From positions 1 to 9,537 of the forward strand of contig JADGNT010000135.1 of NCBI GenBank assembly GCA_017883345.1: DNA of 9,537 nt, read 5' to 3'. This DNA comes from Candidatus Solibacter sp. (GTDB taxonomy: Bacteria; Acidobacteriota; Terriglobia; Bryobacterales; Bryobacteraceae). The translations under genes and the position numbers were made by a program. Every line of letters begins with the position of its first letter. Position 1 is the stretch's first letter. The notes beneath the pieces are model-generated. The model saw only the letters and a program-made list of their open reading frames with translations, ran no database searches and had not been told where the DNA came from. Below, piece by piece: positions 1-5,506 of this stretch.

Positions 1-1206
1 GTCGTCCAGCACTTCACGGAGGCTGAAGGGCTGACTCCCGGGGCTCTCCGAACCGCCTTCCGCGACCGCAACGGGGCGATCTGGTTCGGGAGCAAGCGGG
101 GTCTCTCGCGGTACACGCCGACGGCCCCGTCCCCCTCCCGTTCCCCGTCGGTCCTGATTACCGGCGTGCGCCTCGCCGGAGTCCCGCACGCCGTCCCGGT
201 GGCGGGCTCGCCGTCGCTGGAGCTCCCGGACCTCCCCTTCGACCGTAACCGCGTCCAGATCGAGTTCGTCAGTCCTGGACGACGGGAGGCCGACGCCGTC
301 CGGTACGAGTACCGGCTCGAAGATGCGATGGAACCGTGGATCCGCCCCGGCCCGGGACGTTCCGTCGACTTCGCGAATCTCGCCCCGGGACGGTACCGCT
401 TCGAGGTCCGCGCCGTCACGGCGGACGGGGCGTCGAGCGTGGCTCCGGCGGCCGTGGGGTTCACGGTCCTGGCTCCGTTCTGGCGACGCTGGTGGTTCCT
501 GGCCCTCGCGGCCGTCGCCGTCGCGGCCGCCGCCTGGACGGCGTTCCGATACCGCATTCGCCACCTCCTCGAGATCGTGCGCGTCAGGACCCGGATCGCG
601 GCGGACCTGCACGACGACATCGGCTCGAGCCTGACGCGCATCGCGATCCTGAGCGAGGTCGCGCGGCGGAAGGTGGGCGAGGGCGAGGCCGGCACGCTGC
701 TGGGCGAGATCGCCGAGACGACGCGTGCCCTCGTGGGCTCGATGAGCGACGCGGTCTGGTCGATCGACTCGAAGCAGGACGACCTCCGAAACGTCGTGGT
801 CCGCATGCGGACGTTTGCGACCGACGTCCTCGACGGGAAGGGCATCGCCTGGACGTTCGACGCCCCGGCCGAGCCTGGAGCCCGGCTCGCCCCCGAGATC
901 CGGCGCGAGCTGTTCCTCGTTTTCAAGGAGGCCGTCACGAACGTCGCCCGCCATTCCGGAGCGCGGACCGCCACCTTGAAGCTCGACCTCGACGTGGACC
1001 GGGTCGTCCTCGAGATCGCCGACGACGGAAAGGGGCTCGAAGTCGAACCGGCGCACGATCTCGATTCGAGCCTCCAGCGCGGGCGCGGCCTCCTGAGCAT
1101 GCAGGTGCGGGCCAAGAGAATGGGCGGGGACCTGACCGTCACGTCGGCCTCCGAAAAGGGGGCGCGGCTGGTCCTGGTCCTCCCGCTGCGGAGGAAGGGC
1201 GCATGA
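1..1206 (+). CDS. Two-component sensor histidine kinase, propeller/Y_Y_Y type (5' partial)
   Basis: This is the C-terminal part of a membrane sensor kinase; the reading frame is open from base 1, so the start lies outside the window. Codons 14-40 form one ligand-sensor propeller repeat (ending NGAIWFGSKRGLSRYTP). A Y_Y_Y immunoglobulin-like domain follows at about codons 70-155 (YEYRL, PGRYRFEVRA). A single membrane helix lies at about codons 160-182, flanked by Arg/Trp residues. The HisKA_3 dimerisation helix carries the phospho-acceptor His in DLHDDIGSS (codon 204). The GHKL ATPase shows an N-box (FKEAVTNVARHS), a G1 box (EIADDGKGL) and a G2 box (RGRGLLSMQVRAKRMGG). In this family, extracytoplasmic sensing drives autophosphorylation and transfer to a NarL/FixJ regulator, and exactly such a gene overlaps the stop codon here. 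Carbohydrate or polymer sensing is common in relatives, but the ligand is not visible. Confidence 0.93.
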   Translation, partial: VVQHFTEAEGLTPGALRTAFRDRNGAIWFGSKRGLSRYTPTAPSPSRSPSVLITGVRLAGVPHAVPVAGSPSLELPDLPFDRNRVQIEFVSPGRREADAVRYEYRLEDAMEPWIRPGPGRSVDFANLAPGRYRFEVRAVTADGASSVAPAAVGFTVLAPFWRRWWFLALAAVAVAAAAWTAFRYRIRHLLEIVRVRTRIAADLHDDIGSSLTRIAILSEVARRKVGEGEAGTLLGEIAETTRALVGSMSDAVWSIDSKQDDLRNVVVRMRTFATDVLDGKGIAWTFDAPAEPGARLAPEIRRELFLVFKEAVTNVARHSGARTATLKLDLDVDRVVLEIADDGKGLEVEPAHDLDSSLQRGRGLLSMQVRAKRMGGDLTVTSASEKGARLVLVLPLRRKGA

Positions 1207-1868
1207 CCGTGCGCGGAGGCGACCCTGCCGGCACCGTCCTCGTGGGCCTGGTCGAGGACGACGACGCGATCCGCGAAGGCCTGCGCGTTCTCGTGGACGG
1301 GAGCCTCGGCTTCCGCTGCGTGGGCACCTGGGCCTCCGTGGAGGACGCGCTCGAGGGGCTGCCCCGGGAGCTGCCGGACGTCCTCCTCATGGACATCCAG
1401 CTGCCGGGGATGTCCGGCACCGCGGGCGTGCGGATCGTCCGCGAGCGCCACCCGTCCATCGAGGTCTTGATGCTGACGATCCACGCCGAGCGCGAGCGGA
1501 TCTTCGAGTCCATCTGCAACGGCGCGAGCGGCTACCTCCTGAAGAACACGCCGCCGGCGCGACTGCTGGAGGCGCTCCGAGAGTCGAAGGGCGGGGGAGC
1601 GCCGATGTCGCCGGAGATCGCGCGCAAGGTCGTGGAGCTGTTCCGGAAGGCGCCGCCGCCGCCGGCCGAGGAGACGCGCCTGGCCCCTCAGGAGGTCAGG
1701 CTCCTGGGCCTCCTCGCCGAGGGGCACAGCTACCAGGCCGCGGCGGACCGGCTCTGTGTGAGCGTGAACACGGTTCGCAACTACATCCGCAGCGTCTACG
1801 ACAAGCTCCACGTCCACTCCCGCTCGGAGGCCGTCTCCAAGGCGCTGCGCCTGGGCCTGATTGGATGA
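1203..1868 (+). CDS. NarL/FixJ-family response regulator with LuxR-type HTH
   Basis: The product has 221 residues, and the ATG overlaps the kinase stop by ATGA, implying translational coupling. The receiver domain (about 12-130) shows the acidic pocket EDDD (18-21), the phospho-acceptor Asp64 in LLMDIQLPGMSG, a Thr92 switch position (LTIHAE) and Lys114 (YLLKNTPP). A proline/alanine linker follows. A LuxR/GerE helix-turn-helix occupies about 155-221 (LAPQEVRLLGLLAEGHSYQAA, VSVNTVRNYIRSVYDKLHV). It is the cognate partner of the kinase and a predicted DNA-binding transcription regulator acting in the cytoplasm. The same frame is open far upstream, but that part antisenses nothing and simply shadows the kinase, so the overlapping ATG is chosen. 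Target genes are not shown by the sequence; the two small genes just downstream are the nearest candidates, by proximity only. Confidence 0.94.
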   Translation: MTVRGGDPAGTVLVGLVEDDDAIREGLRVLVDGSLGFRCVGTWASVEDALEGLPRELPDVLLMDIQLPGMSGTAGVRIVRERHPSIEVLMLTIHAERERIFESICNGASGYLLKNTPPARLLEALRESKGGGAPMSPEIARKVVELFRKAPPPPAEETRLAPQEVRLLGLLAEGHSYQAAADRLCVSVNTVRNYIRSVYDKLHVHSRSEAVSKALRLGLIG

Positions 1869-1913
1869 TGCGGAGCATGCCGCCGGCGAAGAAACGCACG
1901 CCGATGCTCTGAC

Positions 1914-1942
1914 GGGCGGCGCCGGCGCGCCCTAGCTTTCTT
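1914..1942 (+). terminator. Possible intrinsic terminator after the response regulator
   Basis: A GC-only hairpin pairs GGGCG (1914-1918) with CGCCC (1928-1932) across a 9-base loop. It is followed a few bases later by a T-rich but interrupted stretch (TTTCTT, 1937-1942). It lies between the regulator stop and the first small gene. The T-tract is weak, so termination could be partial. If real, the small genes would need their own promoter, and I cannot see a clear one. Confidence 0.3.
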
Positions 1943-1982
1943 CCAGTCTTGGCCAGGAAGGCGGGACCCGAAGGAGGAAGCC

Positions 1983-2210
1983 ATGAGCGACACACTCAGC
2001 CCGGTTGGCCGCCAAGTCCGGTTTTCCGTGATCGCCTCGCTGGCTGCCCTCCTCACGCTGTCGCTCACCCTGCTCGCGAAGCCGCCGCGTGCAGCCGAAG
2101 CGAAGCCGGCGGCGGGGAACGCCGTCGCGACGGCTCCGGAGGCCGCTCCCGACAACACGAACGAGAGCGTGGGCTGCGGCTGCGCGGAATCCTGCTACGC
2201 GACCAACTGA
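1983..2210 (+). CDS. Small exported or membrane-anchored peptide with Cys-rich tail (unknown)
   Basis: I do not recognise this 75-residue protein. Its start is well supported: GAAGGAGGAA sits a few bases before the ATG. Residues 1-13 are short and polar with basic residues, and residues about 14-32 are a hydrophobic helix (VIASLAALLTLSLTLLA) that could be a signal peptide or a membrane anchor. An Ala/Pro/Lys-rich spacer follows (AAEAKPAAGNAVATAPEAAP). The tail has a tight cysteine cluster, GCGCAESCYATN, with CxCxxxC spacing. If exported, the cysteines would face the periplasm and might form a disulfide or bind metal; this is inference. The spacer matches the next small protein (EAKPAAGNAVAT against EAAKPMAANAVCT), so the two are probably diverged copies. 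No modification enzyme or transporter is visible nearby to argue for a processed peptide. Confidence 0.7.
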   Translation: MSDTLSPVGRQVRFSVIASLAALLTLSLTLLAKPPRAAEAKPAAGNAVATAPEAAPDNTNESVGCGCAESCYATN

Positions 2211-2321
2211 CCGTCCTGGGGCGAAGTCCCCGCCGGCTCGGAGTTGCCCTGGGAGTTCCGCGCGGCGCGCGGCCCCGCCCCTGCTCAACTGCCTTCCTTG
2301 ATCGGACTAAAGGAGGACGCA

Positions 2322-2564
2322 ATGAGAATCGAACAGACGCAGGCGAAGACGGGATCGAAAGAACTCCTGGTGAGTGTGGTCTACGACCTGGCGCTCGTCG
2401 TCGCAGCTGTTCTTTCCATGGGAAGCGCTCCTCCGAAGCACGCCACATCTTCCATCGAGGCCGCCAAGCCCATGGCCGCCAATGCAGTCTGCACGAAGGC
2501 GGATGGCACTTCGCCCCGCAAGGAGATCGCGCATACGGACAGCCTCGACGTCCAGCCCAACTGA
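2322..2564 (+). CDS. Second small one-helix peptide, probable paralogue of the first (unknown)
   Basis: This 80-residue protein is unrecognised. ATG 2322 is chosen because AAAGGAGG lies at ideal spacing; an upstream in-frame ATG at 2244 has no such site and would add a low-complexity leader. The N-terminus is polar (MRIEQTQAKTGSKE). A hydrophobic segment at about 17-37 (LLVSVVYDLALVVAAVLSMG) follows, then a spacer IEAAKPMAANAV aligning with the first small protein, and a polar tail with a single Cys. It shares layout, ribosome-binding context (AAGGAGGA..GC.ATGAG in both) and spacer motif with the preceding gene, but lacks its Cys cluster. The gap between the two genes is 111 bases. Whether it is secreted or stays anchored cannot be told from sequence alone. 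Confidence 0.65.
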   Translation: MRIEQTQAKTGSKELLVSVVYDLALVVAAVLSMGSAPPKHATSSIEAAKPMAANAVCTKADGTSPRKEIAHTDSLDVQPN

Positions 2565-3145
2565 CGCACCCAGCCGGGCACCTGGCGAAAGAGTCACAAA
2601 GCGGGAAATCACTTCAGCCCCTCGCCGGGCCCGGGCCGAGCGCCTGACCACGACGCTTGGAAGCGCCGACGTTGGCGCGGTCTACTCGACCGACAGCAAG
2701 CACCGCCTTCTGGGCGGCTGCGGGTCCCGGTAAGGCGAGAGCCACGAGGAGGAAGGGCCACTGGAAGGTTGAACACCGAGTAAAGTGGTGGAGCTGATCA
2801 GGATCGAACTGGCGACCTCCTGAGTGCGATAAAGGCCACCTCCATCACTTTCCCAGTAGATTCTTAAACTTAGAGAGCGGGAAAGCGCCCCGTCTAGGGC
2901 GTTCGTGCGTGCCGAATCAGGGTACGCCCTGGAAGATGGCGTCGAGGCCGATTTCCACGGAGGCCTGTCAAGCGAAAGAGCGAGGGCGGATGGAGTCGCG
3001 AGGACTGGTCCATTTCGGTGATCAATCGAGACGGTTTTCGTTTGGATGACGAAGCTGCCGAAGCGCTGATTCCTGATGCCACGGCTTGGACGGCACCTCC
3101 CTCGCTGATGGCCCGCGACGTCACGCCGCTCGCGGTTGCTCGAGC
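2565..3145. other. Intergenic stretch without a convincing gene
   Basis: No open frame here has a good start, family resemblance and ribosome-binding site together. A hairpin at 2700-2721 (CCGCC with GGCGG, loop TTCTG, extended by GCA/TGC) lies downstream of the second small gene but lacks a T-tract. A second small hairpin, CGCCC/GGGCG, lies at about 2888-2902. The tRNA-Ala remnant is described separately. Base composition becomes less GC-rich after about 2760, consistent with an inserted or scarred segment. Confidence 0.6.
2786..2830 (-). pseudogene. 3' half of a tRNA-Ala gene (remnant)
   Basis: Read on the minus strand, this runs from an anticodon loop (ATCGCAC, anticodon CGC for Ala) through the anticodon-stem 3' strand (TCAGG), variable AGGTC, a T-loop (TTCGATC) and CAGCTCCACCA. 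That ending matches the usual Ala acceptor end with CCA. Beyond the anticodon loop there is no D arm and no 5' acceptor strand such as GGGGCTG. The T stem has a C-A mismatch. A lone tRNA 3' half is the typical scar or attachment site left by an integrating element. Identity as Ala is moderately sure; the loss of function is quite sure. Confidence 0.7.
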
Positions 3146-3183
3146 GCGACCACCTGCGCGCGCGAGTACGCGTGCGCGGTCGC
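3146..3183 (-). terminator. Strong hairpin just beyond the antitoxin gene
   Basis: A 9-bp stem (3156-3164 with 3169-3177, one G-T pair) closes a 4-base loop AGTA. It sits on a further 6-bp stem GCGACC/GGTCGC (3146-3151 with 3178-3183), separated by a 4-base bulge. It lies 19 bases downstream of the antitoxin stop on the minus strand. There is no T-tract, so it is not a textbook intrinsic terminator. It may protect the 3' end of the mRNA or end transcription with Rho. Confidence 0.45.
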
Positions 3184-3202
3184 CGCAATCTTCGGAGCGA
3201 CC

Positions 3203-3577
3203 TCAGGCGTGGGCCAGACGCTGCGCTCGACTCGGCTTCACCTTCGAGGTCGTGATCTTCTCGAGCGACCTGCCGATCTCCTGGACTGAGACCCCGGTCT
3301 TCACGAGTGCCTTCACCAGAAGGTCGATCGAAACGGTCTTATCGGCCGCTTCCATCTTCGCGACTCGCGGCTGGCTCGATCGGACGATCTTCGCCACCGC
3401 GACCTGGCTCAGCCCCGCGCGCGTCCTCTGCGCCCGGAGCCGGTTCGCGAGTGCCACTTTCACTTCGATGATGGCCATGTCCTCGTCCGAGAGCCTGAGA
3501 AATTCCTGAACCGTGACGGTCTTCCAGCCAGCGTTCTCGAGTCGGGCCGCCTTCCTGGTTTCCTTGCTTTCGCTCAT
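3203..3577 (-). CDS. higA: Xre-family antitoxin of a HigBA-type system
   Basis: The protein has 124 residues. An N-terminal region contains GWKTVTVQEFLRLSDEDMAIIEVK, the usual lead-in of this antitoxin group. A Cro/CI-type helix-turn-helix follows at about 44-95, with LSQVAVAKIVRSSQPRVAKME (56-76) as the two recognition-unit helices. A basic tail ends the protein. The ATG overlaps the toxin stop by ATGA and has a good ribosome-binding site (GGGAGGAAAA). Antitoxins of this family sit second in the operon, neutralise the RelE-fold toxin and repress their own promoter. The inverted repeat at 3772-3787 is the obvious operator. The gene looks intact, which contrasts with the damaged toxin, so it may now act only as a small repressor. 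The symbol is by family, not by orthology. Confidence 0.85.
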   Translation of the reverse strand: MSESKETRKAARLENAGWKTVTVQEFLRLSDEDMAIIEVKVALANRLRAQRTRAGLSQVAVAKIVRSSQPRVAKMEAADKTVSIDLLVKALVKTGVSVQEIGRSLEKITTSKVKPSRAQRLAHA

Positions 3578-3762
3578 TTTTCCTCCCGGACCAATCGCCG
3601 GTATTCGCGGACGCGCTTGCGACAGACTTCCTTGACCTGTTTCGGGGTCTTCTTCGAGTCCTTCTCGAACACCTCGAGGATCAGGATCGCGTCCCGCTCG
3701 ACCGCGTAAGACATCGGCGGCGTCCTAATTTCGCCGTGGAGAATCCGAAGCGCCTTCGCCAC
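3574..3762 (-). pseudogene. higB: HigB/RelE-superfamily toxin with internal deletion
   Basis: The frame gives 62 residues from a GTG start, against about 100-120 for the family. Both family ends are present. The N-terminal block HGEIRTPPMS corresponds to the common HGE(I/V)KTPPFS opening. The C-terminal block DAILILEVFEKDSKKTPKQV followed by CRKRVREY matches the last strands and helix. They are joined directly at about Ser18-Tyr19. The expected middle, about 45-50 residues with the basic helix and the central strands that lead to a WRI(I/V)YR motif, is absent. Only YAVERDAI remains. The join keeps the reading frame, so the stop-start overlap with the antitoxin survives. The family normally degrades mRNA at the ribosome; this version is most likely inactive. 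The deletion is inferred from remembered family layout, not from an alignment. Confidence 0.7.
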
Positions 3763-3771
3763 GAAAGGACT

Positions 3772-3787
3772 ATATCAGAACTGATAT
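3772..3787. promoter_or_regulatory. Inverted-repeat operator upstream of higBA
   Basis: ATATCAG and CTGATAT are perfect 7-bp arms with a 2-base spacer (AA). They sit 9 bases upstream of the toxin GTG on the minus strand. Read in that direction, the inner part overlaps TATAGT, a plausible -10 element, so a bound repressor would block the promoter. A clear -35 element is not seen. The very short distance from the -10 to the GTG and the lack of a Shine-Dalgarno suggest a leaderless or nearly leaderless transcript. Binding by the Xre antitoxin is inference from family behaviour. Confidence 0.65.
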
Positions 3788-3859
3788 CGCAACGTCGTTA
3801 GGTGCGAGCAGATTCTGGTTGCCGAATCGGTATACGTGAGCTCGTGGTAGCAGGTAAAA

Positions 3860-3900
3860 TGGTGGGCCCGACAGGGATCGAACCTGCGACAACCGGTTTA
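3860..3900 (-). pseudogene. 3' half of a tRNA gene, Met/Ile(CAT)-like (remnant)
   Basis: On the minus strand this reads ACCGGTTGTCGCAGG, T-loop TTCGATC, CCTGT, then CGGGCCCACCA. The T arm pairs well. It resembles the 3' half of bacterial tRNAs that begin GGGCCCG and carry CAT (ACCGGTTGGTCGCAGG...CGGGCCCACCA). One base of the variable region is missing and the anticodon region has diverged. No 5' acceptor or D arm follows beyond 3900. It is a scar rather than a working tRNA. The plus-strand frame through it gives VGPTGIEPATTGL, a well-known artefact translation of tRNA sequence. Confidence 0.65.
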
Positions 3901-3912
3901 GGAAAGCTGCCC

Positions 3913-4017
3913 GTCCATCCGCGGCCATCCGCGGTTGTACGCGGTCCGCGAATCGGCCGAAGGTTCCGGTGCGTCCGCGGTCATCCGCGGTCGCACGCGA
4001 TCGTCCGCAAGCGGCGA
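3913..4017. repeat. Two diverged ~50-bp repeat units with paired CCGCGG cores
   Basis: Four CCGCGG hexamers occur at 3919, 3929, 3975 and 3985. They form two pairs with 10-base internal spacing, and the second pair is shifted by exactly 56 bases. Surrounding sequence aligns as two units (about 3913-3961 and 3969-4017). Each contains ATCCGCGGTYG.ACGCG, then a GTCCGC element and a GGC.GAA end. The style recalls short dispersed 'atccgcgg' repeats of many environmental bacteria. Two units of unequal similarity without spacers do not make a CRISPR array. Confidence 0.6.
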
Positions 4018-4094
4018 AACGAACTCCTCGGCGAACTCCGTGAGCTCGCCGGGCGGGTGACCCGGTTTTCCCTGAGGGGCCCCCGCCAAGAGGT
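4018..4094. other. Short gene-less bridge to the helicase remnant
   Basis: Between the CCGCGG repeats and the helicase fragment I see no supported gene or signal. The region is GC-rich and resembles the left half of the window, with the compositional and gene-content switch falling shortly after, at about 4125. Confidence 0.4.
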
Positions 4095-5321
4095 CTACGC
4101 GCCGGTCTTCTTACCGCGACCCGGAGTCGACGGGTTGAGGAAGTCCATCAGCGAATACAGCTCGTCAATGCGGTTCTCAATGGGGGTGCCGGTGAGAATG
4201 AAGGCGTAGCGGCTGCGCAGCCGTTTGATGGCCTGGGTGGTTTTGGTGCTCCAGTTCTTGATCCGCTGCGCTTCGTCTAGCACGACGATGTCGGGCCGCA
4301 GCCGCTGGTTCACTTCCAGGGCGTCGGCGAGCATCTGCTCATAATTGACGATGGTGTAGAACGGATGCAGGGCGGGCGTTTCACCTGCCCTCCTGCCGGC
4401 GGCGGCTTCGTAAGCTTTCAGCCGCTTCACCCGACTGCCGAAGACTAGCTGATACGGCAGTTCGGTGAACTGCTGTATCTGCTCCTCCCACTCGGTTTTC
4501 AAGGAGGCCGGGGTGACGACCAGCACTCGCTCGGCCTGGCCGAGCCGATGCAGCAAAGCGCAGGCGGCAATGGCCTGGATGGTTTTGCCCAAGCCCATTT
4601 CATCGGCCAGCAGCGCGCGTTCGGTGAAGGCCAAGTGCAGCATGCCTTCACGCTGGTAAGGAAAGAGGGGGACTTTGGTTTCGTGCGCCGGCCATTCGCC
4701 GCTCTGCACCTTCAGCTCGTAGTCGCGGCGGATCTGTCTGCGTTCCGCGACGCGGCACCGGCCTTCAAGTCACGGACCGAGTTCCTGCGACAGGCGCAGT
4801 TGCGGCGCCTCGTTCGCGGCAAGCTGCTTGAGGGCCTCGACGGCTTCTTCGGGCGGTCCCTTGCGGAGAGCGCCGTCCGGATGGAACCAGGCCTGCAAGG
4901 CGCCGGGCAGGCGACCGCCACCATTGAGCAACCGGACCGAGTCGTTCGCCGGATCGGGCATCAGGTCGAGCCGCGGCGTCCCGTTCGTTTCCGCCGCCCG
5001 GAACAGCCGTCTAAAGCGCCCCTGAAGCTGCAGCAGCACCGCTTCGATGTGTTTGCAGGTGCCCAGTGCATTGATGCGAAAATCAACGCAATCGCAGGCG
5101 AACTGCCGCTGGCGCACGTCGCGGATTTCAACCGAGTAGGTCAAGCCGCTGCCGGACCGGACGCGGAAGTTGGAGAAGATCGGATGACGCGGGTCGGTAT
5201 TCGAGGTGCGGAATTCCTCCGTCCGGGCGCGCGCGCGGCGGCGGTTGATTTCGTCTTCGTCCGTCGTGCGCCAATTGTGCGGCGACGGCACGGTAATCTC
5301 GGGCGATGCTGGATTTGGCAT
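4095..5321 (-). pseudogene. SWIM zinc-finger SNF2/SWI2 helicase, broken and truncated
   Basis: The likely original start is ATG 5321 (MPNPASPEITVPSPHNW), since further upstream the frame runs into a repeat. A SWIM zinc finger lies near residues 70-100, with ligands Cys76, Cys78, Cys89 and His91 (FACDCVDF, GTCKHIEAVL). The frame hits TGA at 4770-4772, then continues in the same frame with RRQIRRDYELKVQSGEW and a full SNF2 N-lobe. That lobe shows PYQREGM, LLADEMGLGKT (Walker A), VTPASLKTEW, VVLDEAQRIKN (motif II) and LTGTPIENRIDELYSLMDFLNPS (motif III). After Pro-Ser (about 4125) homology stops, and an unrelated tail TPGRGKKTGA ends at 4095. The whole second RecA lobe (motifs IV-VI) is missing. 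Relatives are about 1000 residues and remodel nucleic-acid-protein complexes using ATP. This remnant cannot be an active ATPase. Confidence 0.85.
4369..4391. repeat. 23-bp imperfect palindrome inside the helicase frame
   Basis: AGGGCGGGCG (4369-4378) faces CACCTGCCCT (4382-4391) across TTT. Eight Watson-Crick pairs, one G-T and one mismatch form a stem. In the helicase frame it is read as part of GRRAGETPALH, a segment foreign to the SNF2 fold between motif Ia and the NYEQM block. This looks like a dispersed palindromic repeat of a kind often seen, in my memory, in verrucomicrobial genomes and genes. Insertion in frame is inferred. Confidence 0.5.
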
Positions 5322-5394
5322 TGCCGGGATGATCCGGCGGGAACTGACGGAGTCAAAACGGAGTTGTTGGGAGTTACTTACAGGCTGTTCACAA

Positions 5395-5453
5395 TGGACG
5401 CAAGCCAGGCTACCCAAAATGGCAGCGCCTGTTTATGGTTCCGGTCATGCGGC
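5395..5453. repeat. 59-bp direct repeat, left copy
   Basis: This copy matches 6279-6337 at 55 of 59 positions, in the same orientation. The core GCAAGCCAGGCTACCCAAAA is identical in both. It contains a small hairpin, GCTACC against GGCAGC, with a CAAAAT loop and one mismatch. It lies between the helicase 5' end and the small gene at 5507, and weak similarity continues a few bases past the end (CTCAAAA against CTTGAAAA). Confidence 0.85.
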
Positions 5454-5506
5454 TCTCAAAATAGGCATTGGAGAGTTCCTAAGATACTGGTAAGGTTTGG
5501 CAGCGG

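Noticed and set aside
336..1202. Long upstream extension of the response-regulator frame
   Set aside because: It overlaps the kinase completely, is Arg/Gly/Pro-rich shadow sequence, and the regulator starts naturally at the ATGA overlap.
1873..1909. GAGCAT/ATGCTC inverted repeat after the response regulator
   Set aside because: Six-base arms with a 25-base loop and no T-tract are too weak to call; the GC hairpin at 1914 is a better candidate.
1949..2647. Plus-strand 232-residue frame across both small genes
   Set aside because: Composition is shadow-like; the two small frames have far better ribosome-binding sites and sensible hydrophobic segments.
2682..3188. Minus-strand 168-residue frame containing YRTQEVASSILISST
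   Set aside because: The motif comes from translating the tRNA-Ala remnant; the rest is low-complexity and Arg/Ser-rich, with no family resemblance or ribosome-binding site.
3913..4017. Possible CRISPR array
   Set aside because: Only two diverged units of about 50 bases with no unique spacers of regular length, and no cas genes.
3802..4209. Plus-strand 135-residue frame containing VGPTGIEPATTGL
   Set aside because: This motif is a well-known artefact of translating across a tRNA 3' end on the wrong strand; the frame then runs through repeats and the antisense of the helicase remnant.
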